45,026 nucleotides of DNA from Candidatus Bacteroides merdigallinarum (GTDB lineage Bacteria > Bacteroidota > Bacteroidia > Bacteroidales > Bacteroidaceae): contig DXBX01000037.1 in the NCBI GenBank assembly GCA_019116285.1, forward strand, positions 1 to 45,026, read 5' to 3'. Both the position numbers and the translations under genes were made by a program. The notes beneath the pieces are model-generated. The model made no database searches. It saw only the letters and a program-made list of their open reading frames with translations, and was not told where the DNA came from. Positions 7,515 through 16,388 of this stretch are shown in pieces; position 1 is the first letter of the stretch; every line of letters starts with the position of its first letter.

Positions 7515-8304
7515 TGACCAACACCAGCACCAATGTGTTGGCTTCATCGTAAAAACCGACGCGACCCTCTTGCAGGCGTCCGAAGAAGCGAGTAGCGTTC
7601 AAGGCCTGCTTCACACGGTCTTCCGTCTCCATATCGGGGCAAGCCATCATCGTACTGATGAGCTGAGGGAAGGAAATGGAGGTGGGATTACCCTCTTCCG
7701 TCTGCCAGCCGCCATTGATGAGGTTGCATCCGGCCTGACCATGCAACGTCTGCTCGGCCACATTCAATTCGACAAAAGGCTGGTTCTCCAGGCTATCGGC
7801 AACGGCCACGCCCATGGCCTCCACGATTTTCCACTTGCCGTTCAAGTCGGCGAGGGTCATGTCCGGCGCCTTCTTCTTCAGCACCAGGACGGGGCGTTTG
7901 GTGGAGTTGCCGCACAAACCGATATTCTCGTCGCCCAGGCGGACATACTTCTTCACCTGCGCCAAGGCGTTCAAGACGTTCTGCTCTCCCGTCATGTCCG
8001 GGCACATCATGCGGGTAGTACCCAGCCGGCTCAAATCTATCTTGCCCGGCTCGGCATTGACATCGAACGAACCCAACAAACGGTTGCATCCGGCATGGCC
8101 ATGCACACGTCCCGTGGTCTTGTCAAAACCGATATAAGGAAACATCTGCCCCGGCGCAGGCACCACGGCCGCCCCGTTTATCTCGATAATATTCCATTCG
8201 CCATCAATGTCAGCCAACGACGCGGCCGCTTGCCGGGTGGAACCACACGATGACAAGCCGACCATGGCAGCTGCCAAACAAAATGTCACTAAAATCTTCT
8301 TCAT
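7507..8304 (-). CDS. Lipoprotein with two META domains
   Basis: 265 residues. The start at 8304 gives a lipoprotein signal peptide, MKKILVTFCLAAAMVGLSSC, with lipobox Cys20; the frame stays open further upstream, but that part covers the promoter. Two META (HslJ-like) domains follow: first about 30-145, DIDGEWNIIEINGAAVVP with GHAGCN and MMCPDM; second about 148-260, DLNGKWKIVEAMGVAVAD with GQAGCN and MMACPDME. The conserved Cys pair in each (AGCN / M-C-P) is present in both. META domains occur in envelope stress and motility-related proteins, but the molecular role is unknown. The protein is expected to be membrane-anchored. The 3' end overlaps the 21-bp repeats. Confidence 0.88.
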   Translation of the reverse strand: MKKILVTFCLAAAMVGLSSCGSTRQAAASLADIDGEWNIIEINGAAVVPAPGQMFPYIGFDKTTGRVHGHAGCNRLLGSFDVNAEPGKIDLSRLGTTRMMCPDMTGEQNVLNALAQVKKYVRLGDENIGLCGNSTKRPVLVLKKKAPDMTLADLNGKWKIVEAMGVAVADSLENQPFVELNVAEQTLHGQAGCNLINGGWQTEEGNPTSISFPQLISTMMACPDMETEDRVKQALNATRFFGRLQEGRVGFYDEANTLVLVLVRI

Positions 8305-8376
8305 TGTTCTTGTTGTCTTTAAGTTAGAATAAAAAATAACCGATAAAAAGCGGCCGCTTTGTCCGAGGCCGCACTG

Positions 8377-8405
8377 CAAAGGTAAGAAATAAACCCGAAA
8401 GCAAA
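8377..8405 (-). promoter_or_regulatory. Putative promoter for the META lipoprotein
   Basis: Minus-strand TACCTTTG (8384-8377) fits the -7 box. A TTTG (8405-8402) lies 17 bp upstream, slightly closer than usual. It would give a leader of about 65 nt. Confidence 0.5.
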
Positions 8406-8452
8406 CCATTTGTTCGACATTTGCCGGCAAATACTCCAATGATTTAGGAAGA

Positions 8453-8488
8453 TTTTTATGAATATGTAAGAATTTAGCCGTATATTTG
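8453..8488 (+). promoter_or_regulatory. Promoter for the carboxynorspermidine synthase-bcp-recA unit
   Basis: TATATTTG (8481-8488) matches the -7 box, with the weak TTTATG about 20 bp upstream. Transcription from here would place the 22-bp repeats at 8515-8602 inside a 5' leader of about 160 nt. Confidence 0.5.
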
Positions 8489-8514
8489 CTGACGCAAAGC
8501 GGGCATACCCTCCT

Positions 8515-8602
8515 GCGCGAGCCAAGGTATCGACGAGCACGAGCCAAAGTACCGCGGAGTGCGGGCCAAAGTACCGACAAGCGCGAGACAAAGTACCGCG
8601 GA
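8515..8602 (+). repeat. Four tandem 22-bp units in the leader of the carboxynorspermidine synthase gene
   Basis: Units at 8515, 8537, 8559 and 8581, each 22 bp, with the shape GCGCGAGCCAAAGTACCGCG plus two bases. Units 2-4 share CAAAGTACCG; unit 1 has CAAGGTATCG. There is no strong conserved dyad except CCGC/GCGG in unit 2. The array ends 52 bp before the ATG at 8655. Confidence 0.85.
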
Positions 8603-8654
8603 GCAAAAACGAATGTGACATCATTTTCAACTTTAACAATAACGACTAAAAACA

Positions 8655-9848
8655 ATGGGTAAAGTTCTTATTATCGGTGCAGGCGGTGTAGGTACCGTCG
8701 TTGCGCACAAAGTGGCTCAGAATCCGGATGTATTCACCGACATCATGATTGCCAGCCGCACGAAATCGAAATGCGACGCCGTCGTGAAGGCCATCGGCAA
8801 CCCGAACATCCAGACCGCACAGGTAGATGCCGACAATGTGGACGAACTGGTGAACCTGTTCAACAGCTTCAAGCCCGAAATAGTAATCAACGTGGCCCTG
8901 CCCTATCAGGACCTCACCATCATGGAAGCCTGCCTGAAGACGGGCGTGAACTATCTGGACACGGCCAACTACGAGCCTAAGGACGTGGCACACTTCGAAT
9001 ACAGCTGGCAATGGGCCTACAAGAAACGCTTCGAAGACGCCGGCCTGACTGCTATCCTGGGTTGCGGCTTCGACCCGGGTGTGAGCGGCATCTATACGGC
9101 CTACGCCGCCAAGCATCACTTCGATGAAATCCAGTACCTGGATATCGTGGATTGCAACGCAGGCAACCACCACAAGGCATTCGCCACCAACTTCAATCCC
9201 GAAATCAACATCCGCGAGATCACGCAAAACGGACGGTATTACGAGAACGGCCAGTGGATTACGACCAAACCCTTGGAAATCCACAAGTCGCTGAACTACC
9301 CCAACATCGGCCCGCGTGACTCCTACCTGCTCTACCACGAGGAGCTGGAGTCGCTGGTGAAGAATTTCCCCACCATCAAGCGCGCCCGCTTCTGGATGAC
9401 CTTCGGACAGGAATACCTGACTCACCTGCGCGTCATCCAAGATATAGGCATGGCCCGCATCGACCCGATAGACTACAACGGCATGCAGATTGTGCCCCTG
9501 CAGTTCTTGAAGGCCGTACTGCCCAATCCGCAAGACCTGGGCGAGAACTATGACGGCGAGACCTCCATCGGCTGCCGCATCCGAGGCCTGAAGGACGGCA
9601 AGGAACGCACCTATTATGTATATAACAACTGCAGCCACCAGGCCGCCTACCAGGAAACGGGCATGCAGGGAGTAAGCTACACCACGGGCGTACCCGCCAT
9701 GATCGGCGCCATGATGTTCCTCAAAGGTTTGTGGAAGCGTCCGGGCGTATGGAATGTGGAAGAGTTTGATCCGGATCCCTTCATGGAGCAACTGAACAAA
9801 CAGGGATTGCCCTGGCACGAAGTATTTGACGGAGATTTGGAGGTATAA
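8655..9848 (+). CDS. Saccharopine dehydrogenase family protein, probable carboxynorspermidine synthase
   Basis: 397 residues. N-terminal Rossmann fold with VLIIGAGGVGTVVAHKVA (GxGxxG near residues 8-13) for NADPH, followed by the saccharopine dehydrogenase C-terminal domain. In Bacteroides and Vibrio, members of this length and type condense diaminopropane or putrescine with aspartate semialdehyde to make carboxynorspermidine or carboxyspermidine, the alternative route to spermidine. Assignment to that subgroup rather than to lysine metabolism is inferred from overall resemblance, such as GCGFDPGVSGIYTAYA. It is the first gene of a plus-strand unit; bcp follows two bases after its stop. Confidence 0.85.
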   Translation: MGKVLIIGAGGVGTVVAHKVAQNPDVFTDIMIASRTKSKCDAVVKAIGNPNIQTAQVDADNVDELVNLFNSFKPEIVINVALPYQDLTIMEACLKTGVNYLDTANYEPKDVAHFEYSWQWAYKKRFEDAGLTAILGCGFDPGVSGIYTAYAAKHHFDEIQYLDIVDCNAGNHHKAFATNFNPEINIREITQNGRYYENGQWITTKPLEIHKSLNYPNIGPRDSYLLYHEELESLVKNFPTIKRARFWMTFGQEYLTHLRVIQDIGMARIDPIDYNGMQIVPLQFLKAVLPNPQDLGENYDGETSIGCRIRGLKDGKERTYYVYNNCSHQAAYQETGMQGVSYTTGVPAMIGAMMFLKGLWKRPGVWNVEEFDPDPFMEQLNKQGLPWHEVFDGDLEV

Positions 9849-9850
9849 GT

Positions 9851-10312
9851 ATGATGAACATAGGAGACAAAGCGCCCGAAATACTGGGCGTGAACGAGAA
9901 AGGCGAGGAAATCCGGCTGAACGACTACAAGGGCCGGAAGGTGGTGTTGTATTTCTATCCGAAGGACAGCACGCCGGGATGCACGGCTCAAGCCTGCAAC
10001 CTGCGCGACCACTACACCGAACTGCGCGAAGCCGGCTATGCCGTGATAGGCGTCAGCGTGGACAGCGGGAAGTCGCATCAGAAATTCATCGAGAAGAACG
10101 CCCTGCCCTTCCCCCTGATTGCCGATACGGACAAGAAGCTGGTGGAGCAATTCGGCGTATGGGGCGAGAAGAACATGTGCGGACGCAAGTATATGGGAAC
10201 CTTCCGCACCACCTTCATCCTGAATGAGGAGGGTGTCGTCGAGCGCATCATCTCGCCCAAGGAGGTGAAGACCAAGGAACACGCCTCCCAGATATTGAAC
10301 GGAAACAAATAA
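9851..10312 (+). CDS. bcp: Thioredoxin-dependent thiol peroxidase (peroxiredoxin Q/Bcp)
   Basis: 153 residues. Cytosolic peroxiredoxin that reduces hydrogen peroxide and organic hydroperoxides using thioredoxin. The active-site stretch FYPKDSTPGCTAQACNLRD contains the peroxidatic Cys in TPGC and a resolving Cys five residues later, typical of atypical two-Cys PrxQ/Bcp enzymes. Start at the first of two adjacent codons for Met (MMNIGDKAP). It lies two bases after the upstream dehydrogenase and 20 bases before recA, so the three genes are probably co-transcribed. Confidence 0.93.
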   Translation: MMNIGDKAPEILGVNEKGEEIRLNDYKGRKVVLYFYPKDSTPGCTAQACNLRDHYTELREAGYAVIGVSVDSGKSHQKFIEKNALPFPLIADTDKKLVEQFGVWGEKNMCGRKYMGTFRTTFILNEEGVVERIISPKEVKTKEHASQILNGNK

Positions 10313-10332
10313 CCCTTAATCATTGAAAGAAA

Positions 10333-11376
10333 GTGGCAAAGAAAGACGAACTGAACTTTGAGAATGAAGGTGGCACATCGCAGGTCTCCAGCGAAAAGCT
10401 GAAAGCCTTGCAAGCTGCCATGGACAAGATAGAGAAGAGCTTCGGCAAAGGCTCCATCATGCGGATGGGCAGCGAAGAGGTGGAGGACATCGACGTGATT
10501 CCCACCGGATCCATCGGCCTGAATGCCGCATTGGGCGTAGGAGGCTACCCCCGCGGCCGCATCATTGAGATTTATGGCCCTGAATCGTCCGGTAAGACGA
10601 CCTTGGCCATCCATGCCATCGCCGAGGCGCAGAAGCTGGGCGGCATCGCGGCCTTCATCGACGCGGAGCACGCCTTCGACCGCTTCTATGCGGCCAACTT
10701 GGGTGTGGACATTGACAACCTGCTCATCTCACAGCCGGACAATGGCGAACAGGCTTTGGAAATCGCCGACCAGCTGATACACTCGTCGGCCGTGGACATC
10801 ATCGTCATCGACTCCGTAGCGGCGCTGACTCCCAAGGCGGAGATTGAAGGTGACATGGGCGACAATAAGGTAGGCCTGCAAGCCCGCCTGATGTCGCAAG
10901 CCTTGCGCAAGCTGACCTCTGCCATCAGCAAGACGCGCACGACGTGTATCTTCATCAACCAGCTTCGCGAGAAGATTGGCGTCATGTTCGGCAATCCCGA
11001 GACCACCACGGGCGGCAATGCACTGAAGTTCTATGCTTCGGTTCGTATTGACATCCGTCCGGGACAAGCCATCAAGAATGGGGAGGAGGTGATGGGACGC
11101 CAGACGAAGGTAAAGATCGTGAAGAACAAGGTGGCACCTCCTTTCCGCAGAGCAGAGTTCGACATCATGTTCGGCGAAGGTATCTCACGGGCAGGCGAAA
11201 TCATCGACCTGGGTTCGGACTTGGGCATTATCAAGAAAAGCGGTTCATGGTTCAGCTACAATGACACGAAGCTGGCCCAAGGACGTGATGCCGCCAAGCA
11301 GGTCATCTTGGATAATCCCGAACTGGCCGAAGAACTGGAAACGCAGATTTTCGAGGAATTGAAGAAGGAGAAATAA
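10333..11376 (+). CDS. recA: Recombinase RecA
   Basis: 347 residues, normal length. ATP-dependent strand-exchange protein for homologous recombination and the DNA-damage response. Walker A GPESSGKT is at 82-89. Further hallmarks are [31 protein letters not shown] (Walker B and the loop L1 side) and [24 protein letters not shown] (loop L2). The start is GTG at 10333, giving [10 protein letters not shown] see no separate promoter in the 20-nt gap, so it is probably read from upstream. A strong terminator follows 20 bp downstream. Confidence 0.97.
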   Translation: MAKKDELNFENEGGTSQVSSEKLKALQAAMDKIEKSFGKGSIMRMGSEEVEDIDVIPTGSIGLNAALGVGGYPRGRIIEIYGPESSGKTTLAIHAIAEAQKLGGIAAFIDAEHAFDRFYAANLGVDIDNLLISQPDNGEQALEIADQLIHSSAVDIIVIDSVAALTPKAEIEGDMGDNKVGLQARLMSQALRKLTSAISKTRTTCIFINQLREKIGVMFGNPETTTGGNALKFYASVRIDIRPGQAIKNGEEVMGRQTKVKIVKNKVAPPFRRAEFDIMFGEGISRAGEIIDLGSDLGIIKKSGSWFSYNDTKLAQGRDAAKQVILDNPELAEELETQIFEELKKEK

Positions 11377-11396
11377 CCTCCCACCGTAATAACAAC

Positions 11397-11443
11397 AAGG
11401 CGGATGAAGAGGAAAGCCGGTCTTTCCACACTTCATCCGCCTT
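11397..11443. terminator. Terminator between recA and the DUF4252 gene
   Basis: Perfect 13-bp arms AAGGCGGATGAAG (11397-11409) and CTTCATCCGCCTT (11431-11443). It lies between convergent genes and can serve both. Confidence 0.8.
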
Positions 11444-11465
11444 GCTTCTATCCGGGCAGAGGACT

Positions 11466-12125
11466 TCAACGGGCAAACTCTACGTCCATGTCTCTCAACT
11501 GCTTGCCCAAATCCTTCATCTGCTCGCCGAATTGCTTCCAAGTATCGCTATCGAAGTACTTCTGCAAATCCCGGAGGGATTCCAGGTCCTCCAACGATTG
11601 CAAAGCTTGCAAGTTTTCCAGCCCCGATGACGGGTTATACTCCGAAGAAGAAGTATAGAGCAGGATATTCTTCACATCTTCCATGCTCATCAACCCCTCC
11701 AAATAGACAAATCGCAAGGAAGATTCCCCATCTTCAGTCAACATAATCAGTTCCTTGATTTTGCTTCCGCTGCGGGAAATGTAGAACTCAGACGTAGTGT
11801 TTGTCCCTTTTTGCTTCATCAGCAGTTCAAACTTGGACGACTTGAGCAAAGAACGGATATCTTTCATCAAATCCTTGTAAACCGCCTCGTTCTTGGACGT
11901 AGAAAGCAGGCTGACCGAATTCAGGCGTTTCGATGCCGAACCCACATAGATATTGGAAAACAAGTGTGGCCCCATTTCCAACATAGCCTTGGAAATATAG
12001 ACAGACTTGACCCCCTTCATATCACTGTACTTATTGAACAGTTTCTCCTGTGCCTGCCCCCACATAGGAACAAGCAGCAACAACATCATCAGATAAAATT
12101 TAATCTTTCCCATAACTTCTATCAT
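11466..12125 (-). CDS. DUF4252 domain-containing exported protein
   Basis: 219 residues with an N-terminal signal peptide (KFYLMMLLLLVPMWGQAQ, cleavage expected after AQA), then the DUF4252 region with the pattern SVYISKAMLEMGP near residue 41. Start could be the ATG at 12125 or the one at 12113 (MGKIKFYL); the second gives a more usual signal peptide. The C-terminal end is rich in Leu, Glu and Asp heptad-like stretches (LQALQSLEDLESLRDLQKYF), which may form a coiled coil. Third gene of a sigma/anti-sigma/DUF4252 cassette common in Bacteroides; function unknown, possibly a periplasmic target or sensor for that regulatory pair. Confidence 0.85.
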   Translation of the reverse strand: MIEVMGKIKFYLMMLLLLVPMWGQAQEKLFNKYSDMKGVKSVYISKAMLEMGPHLFSNIYVGSASKRLNSVSLLSTSKNEAVYKDLMKDIRSLLKSSKFELLMKQKGTNTTSEFYISRSGSKIKELIMLTEDGESSLRFVYLEGLMSMEDVKNILLYTSSSEYNPSSGLENLQALQSLEDLESLRDLQKYFDSDTWKQFGEQMKDLGKQLRDMDVEFAR

Positions 12126-12131
12126 AAAGGA

Positions 12132-12641
12132 TTATTGTTTGAATTCATTCTTGATTTCCTGATTGACAGCCACTATATCTTGTTGCGAAGCCTCCAATTG
12201 CTCCATACCGGCATTCCAATTCCGCGACATTTCCGCAAAGATGGCCTGCAAGGCTCGATGGGCATCCTCCGGATCGGTAAAGGTATCCTGCGGAGTAGCC
12301 ATCCAGTTTTCCTGACGGATCTCGACAATGCCCCACCCCAAGCCTATGAGCAACAGAAGCGAAGCGGCCACGCTTCCCCACCATAACCGCCGCCTACGCG
12401 AAGCAGACGCTTTACGGTCGATCAATGCCGTCAATTCCGTTTCCAAATCATCGGGTACAACCACATTCTCTTGGGACTTCGTATGCAAGGAAAGGAACAA
12501 GGCACGCTCGGCCTGCAACTCCCCGGGCAATTCGTCTGCGGACAGGAAAGCCTGGTGCAGACTTTCCTCTTCCTGCTCGGTAGTCTGGCCATCGTAATAT
12601 CGGGCCAACAATCTCTCAATCTCTTCTTCTTTCATAGTCAC
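12132..12641 (-). CDS. Putative anti-sigma factor, single-pass membrane protein
   Basis: 169 residues. The N-terminal 85 residues are acidic and cytosolic (EEEIERLLARYYDGQTTEQEEE resembles the beginning of many Bacteroidetes anti-sigma proteins). One transmembrane segment follows at about 86-106 (LWWGSVAASLLLLIGLGWGI), then a periplasmic tail with predicted helices. No catalytic motif is visible. The gene overlaps the end of the ECF sigma gene by 26 bases and is followed after six bases by the DUF4252 gene, so its role as partner of that sigma factor is inferred mainly from position. Confidence 0.75.
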   Translation of the reverse strand: MTMKEEEIERLLARYYDGQTTEQEEESLHQAFLSADELPGELQAERALFLSLHTKSQENVVVPDDLETELTALIDRKASASRRRRLWWGSVAASLLLLIGLGWGIVEIRQENWMATPQDTFTDPEDAHRALQAIFAEMSRNWNAGMEQLEASQQDIVAVNQEIKNEFKQ

Positions 12642-13131
12642 ATAGTTTTAAATAATCTTCTCGTATCTTCTTCCGGGCGCGGGACAATATCACACGAACA
12701 TTGCTTGTACTAAGCCCGGTCAATTGCTCAACCTCCTGATAAGAATATCCCATCATGTCCCGCAGACGTATCACTTGTTGTTGCTGCAAGGGTAAACGGG
12801 CTATCAGTGTCTGCAGGACTTGTGCATTATCGTGCACCTCCGAATCGTCGGGAGCAGCAACCGGCAAACATTCTGTCAACTGCACCTGTTGCCTATCACG
12901 CACGTAATGAGGTGAACGAAGCAAATCTATACACATATTACGCACCAAAGTCATGCAGAAAGCCTCAACATTGTCGATGACGCCCAATGCTTCTCGTTTA
13001 TCCCACAACTTCAGGTAGGCATCTTGCAACACATCTCTGGCATCATCCTCGTTTCCCAACATACGCAAGGCCACTCCGTAGAGTCTCCGATGATAGGGCA
13101 AGAATATTTTCTTAAAATCGGCTGCATCCAT
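12616..13131 (-). CDS. ECF-type RNA polymerase sigma factor
   Basis: 171 residues with sigma region 2 (FLPYHRRLYGVALRMLGNEDDARDVLQDAYLKLW, about residues 10-45) and sigma region 4 (LPLQQQQVIRLRDMMGYSYQEVEQLTGLSTSNVRVILSRARKKIRE, about 113-160), and nothing else, as in extracytoplasmic-function sigma factors. It directs RNA polymerase to a small set of promoters, usually after release from an anti-sigma protein; the gene for a likely partner overlaps its 3' end. No standard TAnnTTTG box was seen upstream in 13132-13235, which would agree with self-recognition, but that is speculative. Confidence 0.93.
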   Translation of the reverse strand: MDAADFKKIFLPYHRRLYGVALRMLGNEDDARDVLQDAYLKLWDKREALGVIDNVEAFCMTLVRNMCIDLLRSPHYVRDRQQVQLTECLPVAAPDDSEVHDNAQVLQTLIARLPLQQQQVIRLRDMMGYSYQEVEQLTGLSTSNVRVILSRARKKIREDYLKLCDYERRRD

Positions 13132-13235
13132 TCGTGTTTATTATAATCATTATACGATTCAATCCGTCTATCGGCCATCCAATGATAAGACGAGAAGAAA
13201 AAGCTTTTTGTTACATGCCTTCTCCTTAAAAATAC

Positions 13236-13265
13236 AATAGGCCCTGTCTCCCGACAAGGCCTATT
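13236..13265 (-). terminator. Terminator between galE and the sigma operon
   Basis: AATAGGCC (13236-13243) pairs with GGCCTATT (13258-13265), extended by TGTC/GACA. On the minus strand the stem is followed by GTATTTTT. The remaining 13132-13431 gap also has CTGTCC/GGACAG (13319-13334) and the hairpin at 13392-13415, and no gene that I can support. Confidence 0.7.
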
Positions 13266-13391
13266 TACAACACAAACACAAAATAAAACACGACAAAACT
13301 ACTATGCAACATATCTGCCTGTCCATAGGGACAGCTGCAAAATTTAGGTATTCACATACATAGCCTTTGCCAGACAGTTACATATAAACCA

Positions 13392-13415
13392 AACAAATAC
13401 AGGGACGTATTTGTT
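13392..13415. terminator. Hairpin just downstream of galE
   Basis: Perfect 9-bp arms AACAAATAC (13392-13400) and GTATTTGTT (13407-13415), 17 bp beyond the galE stop. Probably part of the galE transcript end; a T-rich run follows on the minus strand. Confidence 0.55.
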
Positions 13416-13431
13416 CGGTATGCTTGTTATA

Positions 13432-14466
13432 TTATTGGATTCCCTTTTCGCGTAGGTGCAATTGCCACTTCCACGCAGAGAGCAATGTTTCTTCAATGGG
13501 CGTATCTGCCTTCCAACCTAATTCATTATTGGCCAACGAAGGATCTGCCCATACCTTCTCGATATCACCGGCACGACGCGGAGCAATCTGATAGTTCAAC
13601 TTCACGCCTGTAGCTTTCTCAAATGCTTGTACCAGTTCAAGCACAGAAAGGCCACGGCCGGTACCGATATTGAACACCTCGACTTTTGCCTTCTGTTTCT
13701 TCTCCAAAATACGTGCAATAGCTACCACATGGGCTTTTGCCAAATCCACCACATTGATATAGTCGCGGATGCACGTACCGTCCGGAGTATTATAATCATT
13801 TCCGAAGATGCTCAGCTTCTCGCGGATACCAATAGCCGTCTGCACAATATAAGGAACCAAATTCTGCGGAACCCCGTTAGGCAATTCGCCCAACAAAGCA
13901 GACGGATGCGCGCCTATCGGGTTGAAATAACGCAAAAGGATGGCACTGATAGGAGCACCGGAAGCCACCGTATCCTGAATGATTTCTTCATTAATCTGCT
14001 TCGTATTGCCGTAGGGAGATTCAGCTTTCTTGATCGGAGCCTTCTCGGTTACCGGCAAAATGTCAGGCTGTCCGTAGACCGTACAAGAAGAGGAGAACAC
14101 AATACCTTCTACCCCATACTTGGGCATCAACTCAAGCAAGTTGATCAAAGAACCAAGATTGTTACGGTAATAAAGCAAAGGCTTTTGCACAGATTCGCCC
14201 ACGGCCTTGCTGGCAGCAAAATGGATAATGGCCTTGATGCCTTGATACTTGGCAAACACGCCTTCCAAACCGGCGAAATCCAGACAATCTATCTTCTCAA
14301 ATGCAGGACGGATGCCCGATACGGACTCTATATTGTCCACTACATCGGCACTTGAATTGGAAAGGTTATCAACGATTACTACATCATAACCGGCATTCTG
14401 AAGTTCTACCACAGTGTGCGAACCAATATAGCCCGTACCTCCTGTCACTAAAATTTTTTCTTTCAT
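13432..14466 (-). CDS. galE: UDP-glucose 4-epimerase
   Basis: 344 residues, extended short-chain dehydrogenase fold. Interconverts UDP-glucose and UDP-galactose in the Leloir pathway and supplies sugars for envelope polysaccharides. NAD-binding motif GGTGYIG at 9-15, the catalytic SSSCTVYG and YGNTK (Tyr-x3-Lys) blocks, and RYFNPIGAHPSALLGE typical of GalE. Length is standard. It has its own promoter-like box 38 bp upstream and hairpins downstream, so it appears to be a single-gene unit, although it lies only about 90 bp downstream of rnfA in the same direction and may receive some read-through. Confidence 0.95.
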   Translation of the reverse strand: MKEKILVTGGTGYIGSHTVVELQNAGYDVVIVDNLSNSSADVVDNIESVSGIRPAFEKIDCLDFAGLEGVFAKYQGIKAIIHFAASKAVGESVQKPLLYYRNNLGSLINLLELMPKYGVEGIVFSSSCTVYGQPDILPVTEKAPIKKAESPYGNTKQINEEIIQDTVASGAPISAILLRYFNPIGAHPSALLGELPNGVPQNLVPYIVQTAIGIREKLSIFGNDYNTPDGTCIRDYINVVDLAKAHVVAIARILEKKQKAKVEVFNIGTGRGLSVLELVQAFEKATGVKLNYQIAPRRAGDIEKVWADPSLANNELGWKADTPIEETLLSAWKWQLHLREKGIQ

Positions 14467-14503
14467 CGTATATCGTTTTATGGCATTAAATGCTTAGACG
14501 CTA

Positions 14504-14511
14504 CAAATATA
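14504..14511 (-). promoter_or_regulatory. galE promoter, -7 element
   Basis: Minus-strand TATATTTG (14511-14504) fits the TAnnTTTG consensus. No convincing TTTG is present at -33. Confidence 0.45.
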
Positions 14512-14557
14512 AGTATTTTAATTGGCAATCAGAGAATCTATGGCAAAAAATCTTCCC

Positions 14558-15157
14558 TTATATCCCCAATAAAGCAGATAAGCCTTTGTCAACCCCGGAG
14601 AATCCCATAAAGGCCATAGCCAAAAGGCCGGCCGTCAGCAAAGCTATGGGCGTCCCCTGCATCCCTTTAGGGATAGCGGACAAACTCATCTGCTCGCGCA
14701 TGCCGGCAAACAAAACCAAAGCCAACCCAAAGCCCAAAGCCGTGGAAAAAGCATAGATAACGCCGGTCAACAGGTCAAAGTCTTTCTGAATGACCAGAAT
14801 GGCAACGCCCAAGATACAACAATTGGTCGTAATCAACGGAAGGAAGACGCCCAACGCCTGGTAAAGAGCCGGAGAAACTTTCTTCAGAATAATCTCCACC
14901 ATCTGCACCAAACCCGCTATGACCAGGATGAAGGTAATGGTCTGCAAATACCCCAACTCGAAAGCATCAAGCACGAACCTTTGCAAAAGATAGGTAACAA
15001 TGGTCGATAACGTGAGCACAAAAGCCACGGCTGCCGCCATGCCCAATGCCGTGTCTATCTTCTTGGAAACTCCCAGGAAAGGGCAGATACCCAAAAACTG
15101 AGAGAGGACTATGTTGTTGACGAATATCGCCGATATAAATATCAATAAGTACTCCAT
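14558..15157 (-). CDS. rnfA: Electron transport complex subunit RnfA/RsxA
   Basis: 199 residues, six predicted transmembrane helices. Integral membrane subunit of the Rnf complex, which couples ferredoxin:NAD+ electron transfer to ion pumping across the inner membrane. NNIVLSQFLGICPFLGVS near the N-terminus and LITTNCCILGVAIL in the middle are family signatures with the two conserved cysteines (one per half) that hold an Fe-S centre in current Rnf structures. Last gene of the rnf cluster, nine bases after rnfE. Confidence 0.95.
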   Translation of the reverse strand: MEYLLIFISAIFVNNIVLSQFLGICPFLGVSKKIDTALGMAAAVAFVLTLSTIVTYLLQRFVLDAFELGYLQTITFILVIAGLVQMVEIILKKVSPALYQALGVFLPLITTNCCILGVAILVIQKDFDLLTGVIYAFSTALGFGLALVLFAGMREQMSLSAIPKGMQGTPIALLTAGLLAMAFMGFSGVDKGLSALLGI

Positions 15158-15166
15158 AATGCTACA

Positions 15167-15754
15167 TTATTTATCTTTCTTCAACCGATTCACTATCGCA
15201 ATCAGATACCCCAAAGCGATGAAGGCTCCCGGCGCCAGCACAAAAAGCAGCATGCCGTAGTCTTCAGGGAAAAGCGTCAGCCCAAACACCTTGCCGGTGC
15301 CCAACAGTTCGCGAACACTCCCCAACAAGGTAAGGGCTATGGTAAACCCCAATCCGATGCCCAAGCCATCAAAGAAGGAGGACAACGGCCCATGCTTGGA
15401 GGCAAAGGCCTCGGCACGCCCCAGGACGATACAATTCACCACAATCAACGGAATGAACAAGCCCAATGTGGCATACAGTGCAGGCACATACGCCTGCATC
15501 ACCATCTGAAGCAGGGTAACGAACGAGGCTATGACCACGATATAAGACGGGATGCGCACCATATCCGGTATCAGGTTCTTAATGGCCGAAATAACAGCGT
15601 TGGAGCATACCAACACAAACATCGTGGCCAACCCCATCCCCATCCCATTGAGGGCGGACGAAGTGGTACCCAGCGTGGGGCACATACCCAACAGAAGCAC
15701 AAAGGTAGGATTCTCCTTGACAATCCCGTTCACCAACACTTTCATATTGTTCAT
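15167..15754 (-). CDS. rnfE: Electron transport complex subunit RnfE/RsxE
   Basis: 195 residues, about six transmembrane helices, homologous to RnfA but inserted in the opposite orientation in the membrane. Signatures: NPTFVLLLGMCPTLGTTSSALNGMGMGLA near residue 15 and LIVVNCIVLGRAEAFAS near residue 108, again one cysteine in each half. The start could be Met1 (15754) or Met4 (15745, MKVLVNG). It lies between rnfG (19-base gap) and rnfA (nine-base gap). Confidence 0.95.
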   Translation of the reverse strand: MNNMKVLVNGIVKENPTFVLLLGMCPTLGTTSSALNGMGMGLATMFVLVCSNAVISAIKNLIPDMVRIPSYIVVIASFVTLLQMVMQAYVPALYATLGLFIPLIVVNCIVLGRAEAFASKHGPLSSFFDGLGIGLGFTIALTLLGSVRELLGTGKVFGLTLFPEDYGMLLFVLAPGAFIALGYLIAIVNRLKKDK

Positions 15755-15773
15755 CGTTTGTATCTCCTATTCT

Positions 15774-16388
15774 TTAATGTTCAACTTGCTGCGAGGCTCC
15801 CGTGGTGCCATCCGCCGTGTTTTGTCCGGCATAGGCGGCATAAGCGACATTGACGGCCGAAAGGAAAGCCCGCGTCGTGATGGTGGAGGCGGTAATGTCA
15901 TCCACCTGTCCTCCGTCTTTGTTCACAACCAGCGGAGCCTTGCCGGGATTCATCCCCGTAATATCCCCTTTACTTCCTTTCTTGAACCAAGTATCTGCTT
16001 TCGAGCCAAGGCCGGGTGTCTCCGCATGAGACAAGAGTGAATAATCCAGGATATTCCCCTCCGCATCAAAGCCGACCAGGATACGGAGTTCGCCTCCAAA
16101 GCCCATGGCCGAAGCTTCCACGGCAGCCCCGATATAGGCACCTCCCTTCGTAGCGGGATAGACAGCGTACTCCACGCCATCTACCTCCTGAATCTTCTTC
16201 TCGGCAATAGGGTCATTGTCGAAACCCGGTACGACGGCACGGACAGCATCGCTCAAGGCCTGAGCCTCTGCCCGGGCTATGGGACCTTTCGTCAGTTGGT
16301 TCACATAGGCCAACAAGGCCACGGAAACCACCGTCACGCCCGTCAGCACCAACAGCATATTCTTTAAGGATGATTCCAGTTTCTTCAT
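15774..16388 (-). CDS. rnfG: Electron transport complex subunit RnfG/RsxG
   Basis: 204 residues: one N-terminal transmembrane helix (about 8-30) and a periplasmic FMN_bind domain. In characterised RnfG proteins FMN is attached covalently to the last Thr of a (S/T)GAT-like motif; here the corresponding stretch is DDITASTITTRAF (about residues 163-175). The loop GLGSKADTWFKKGSKGDITGMNPGK is typical of the family. The start codon overlaps the rnfD stop by four bases (ATGA), implying coupled translation. Confidence 0.94.
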   Translation of the reverse strand: MKKLESSLKNMLLVLTGVTVVSVALLAYVNQLTKGPIARAEAQALSDAVRAVVPGFDNDPIAEKKIQEVDGVEYAVYPATKGGAYIGAAVEASAMGFGGELRILVGFDAEGNILDYSLLSHAETPGLGSKADTWFKKGSKGDITGMNPGKAPLVVNKDGGQVDDITASTITTRAFLSAVNVAYAAYAGQNTADGTTGASQQVEH

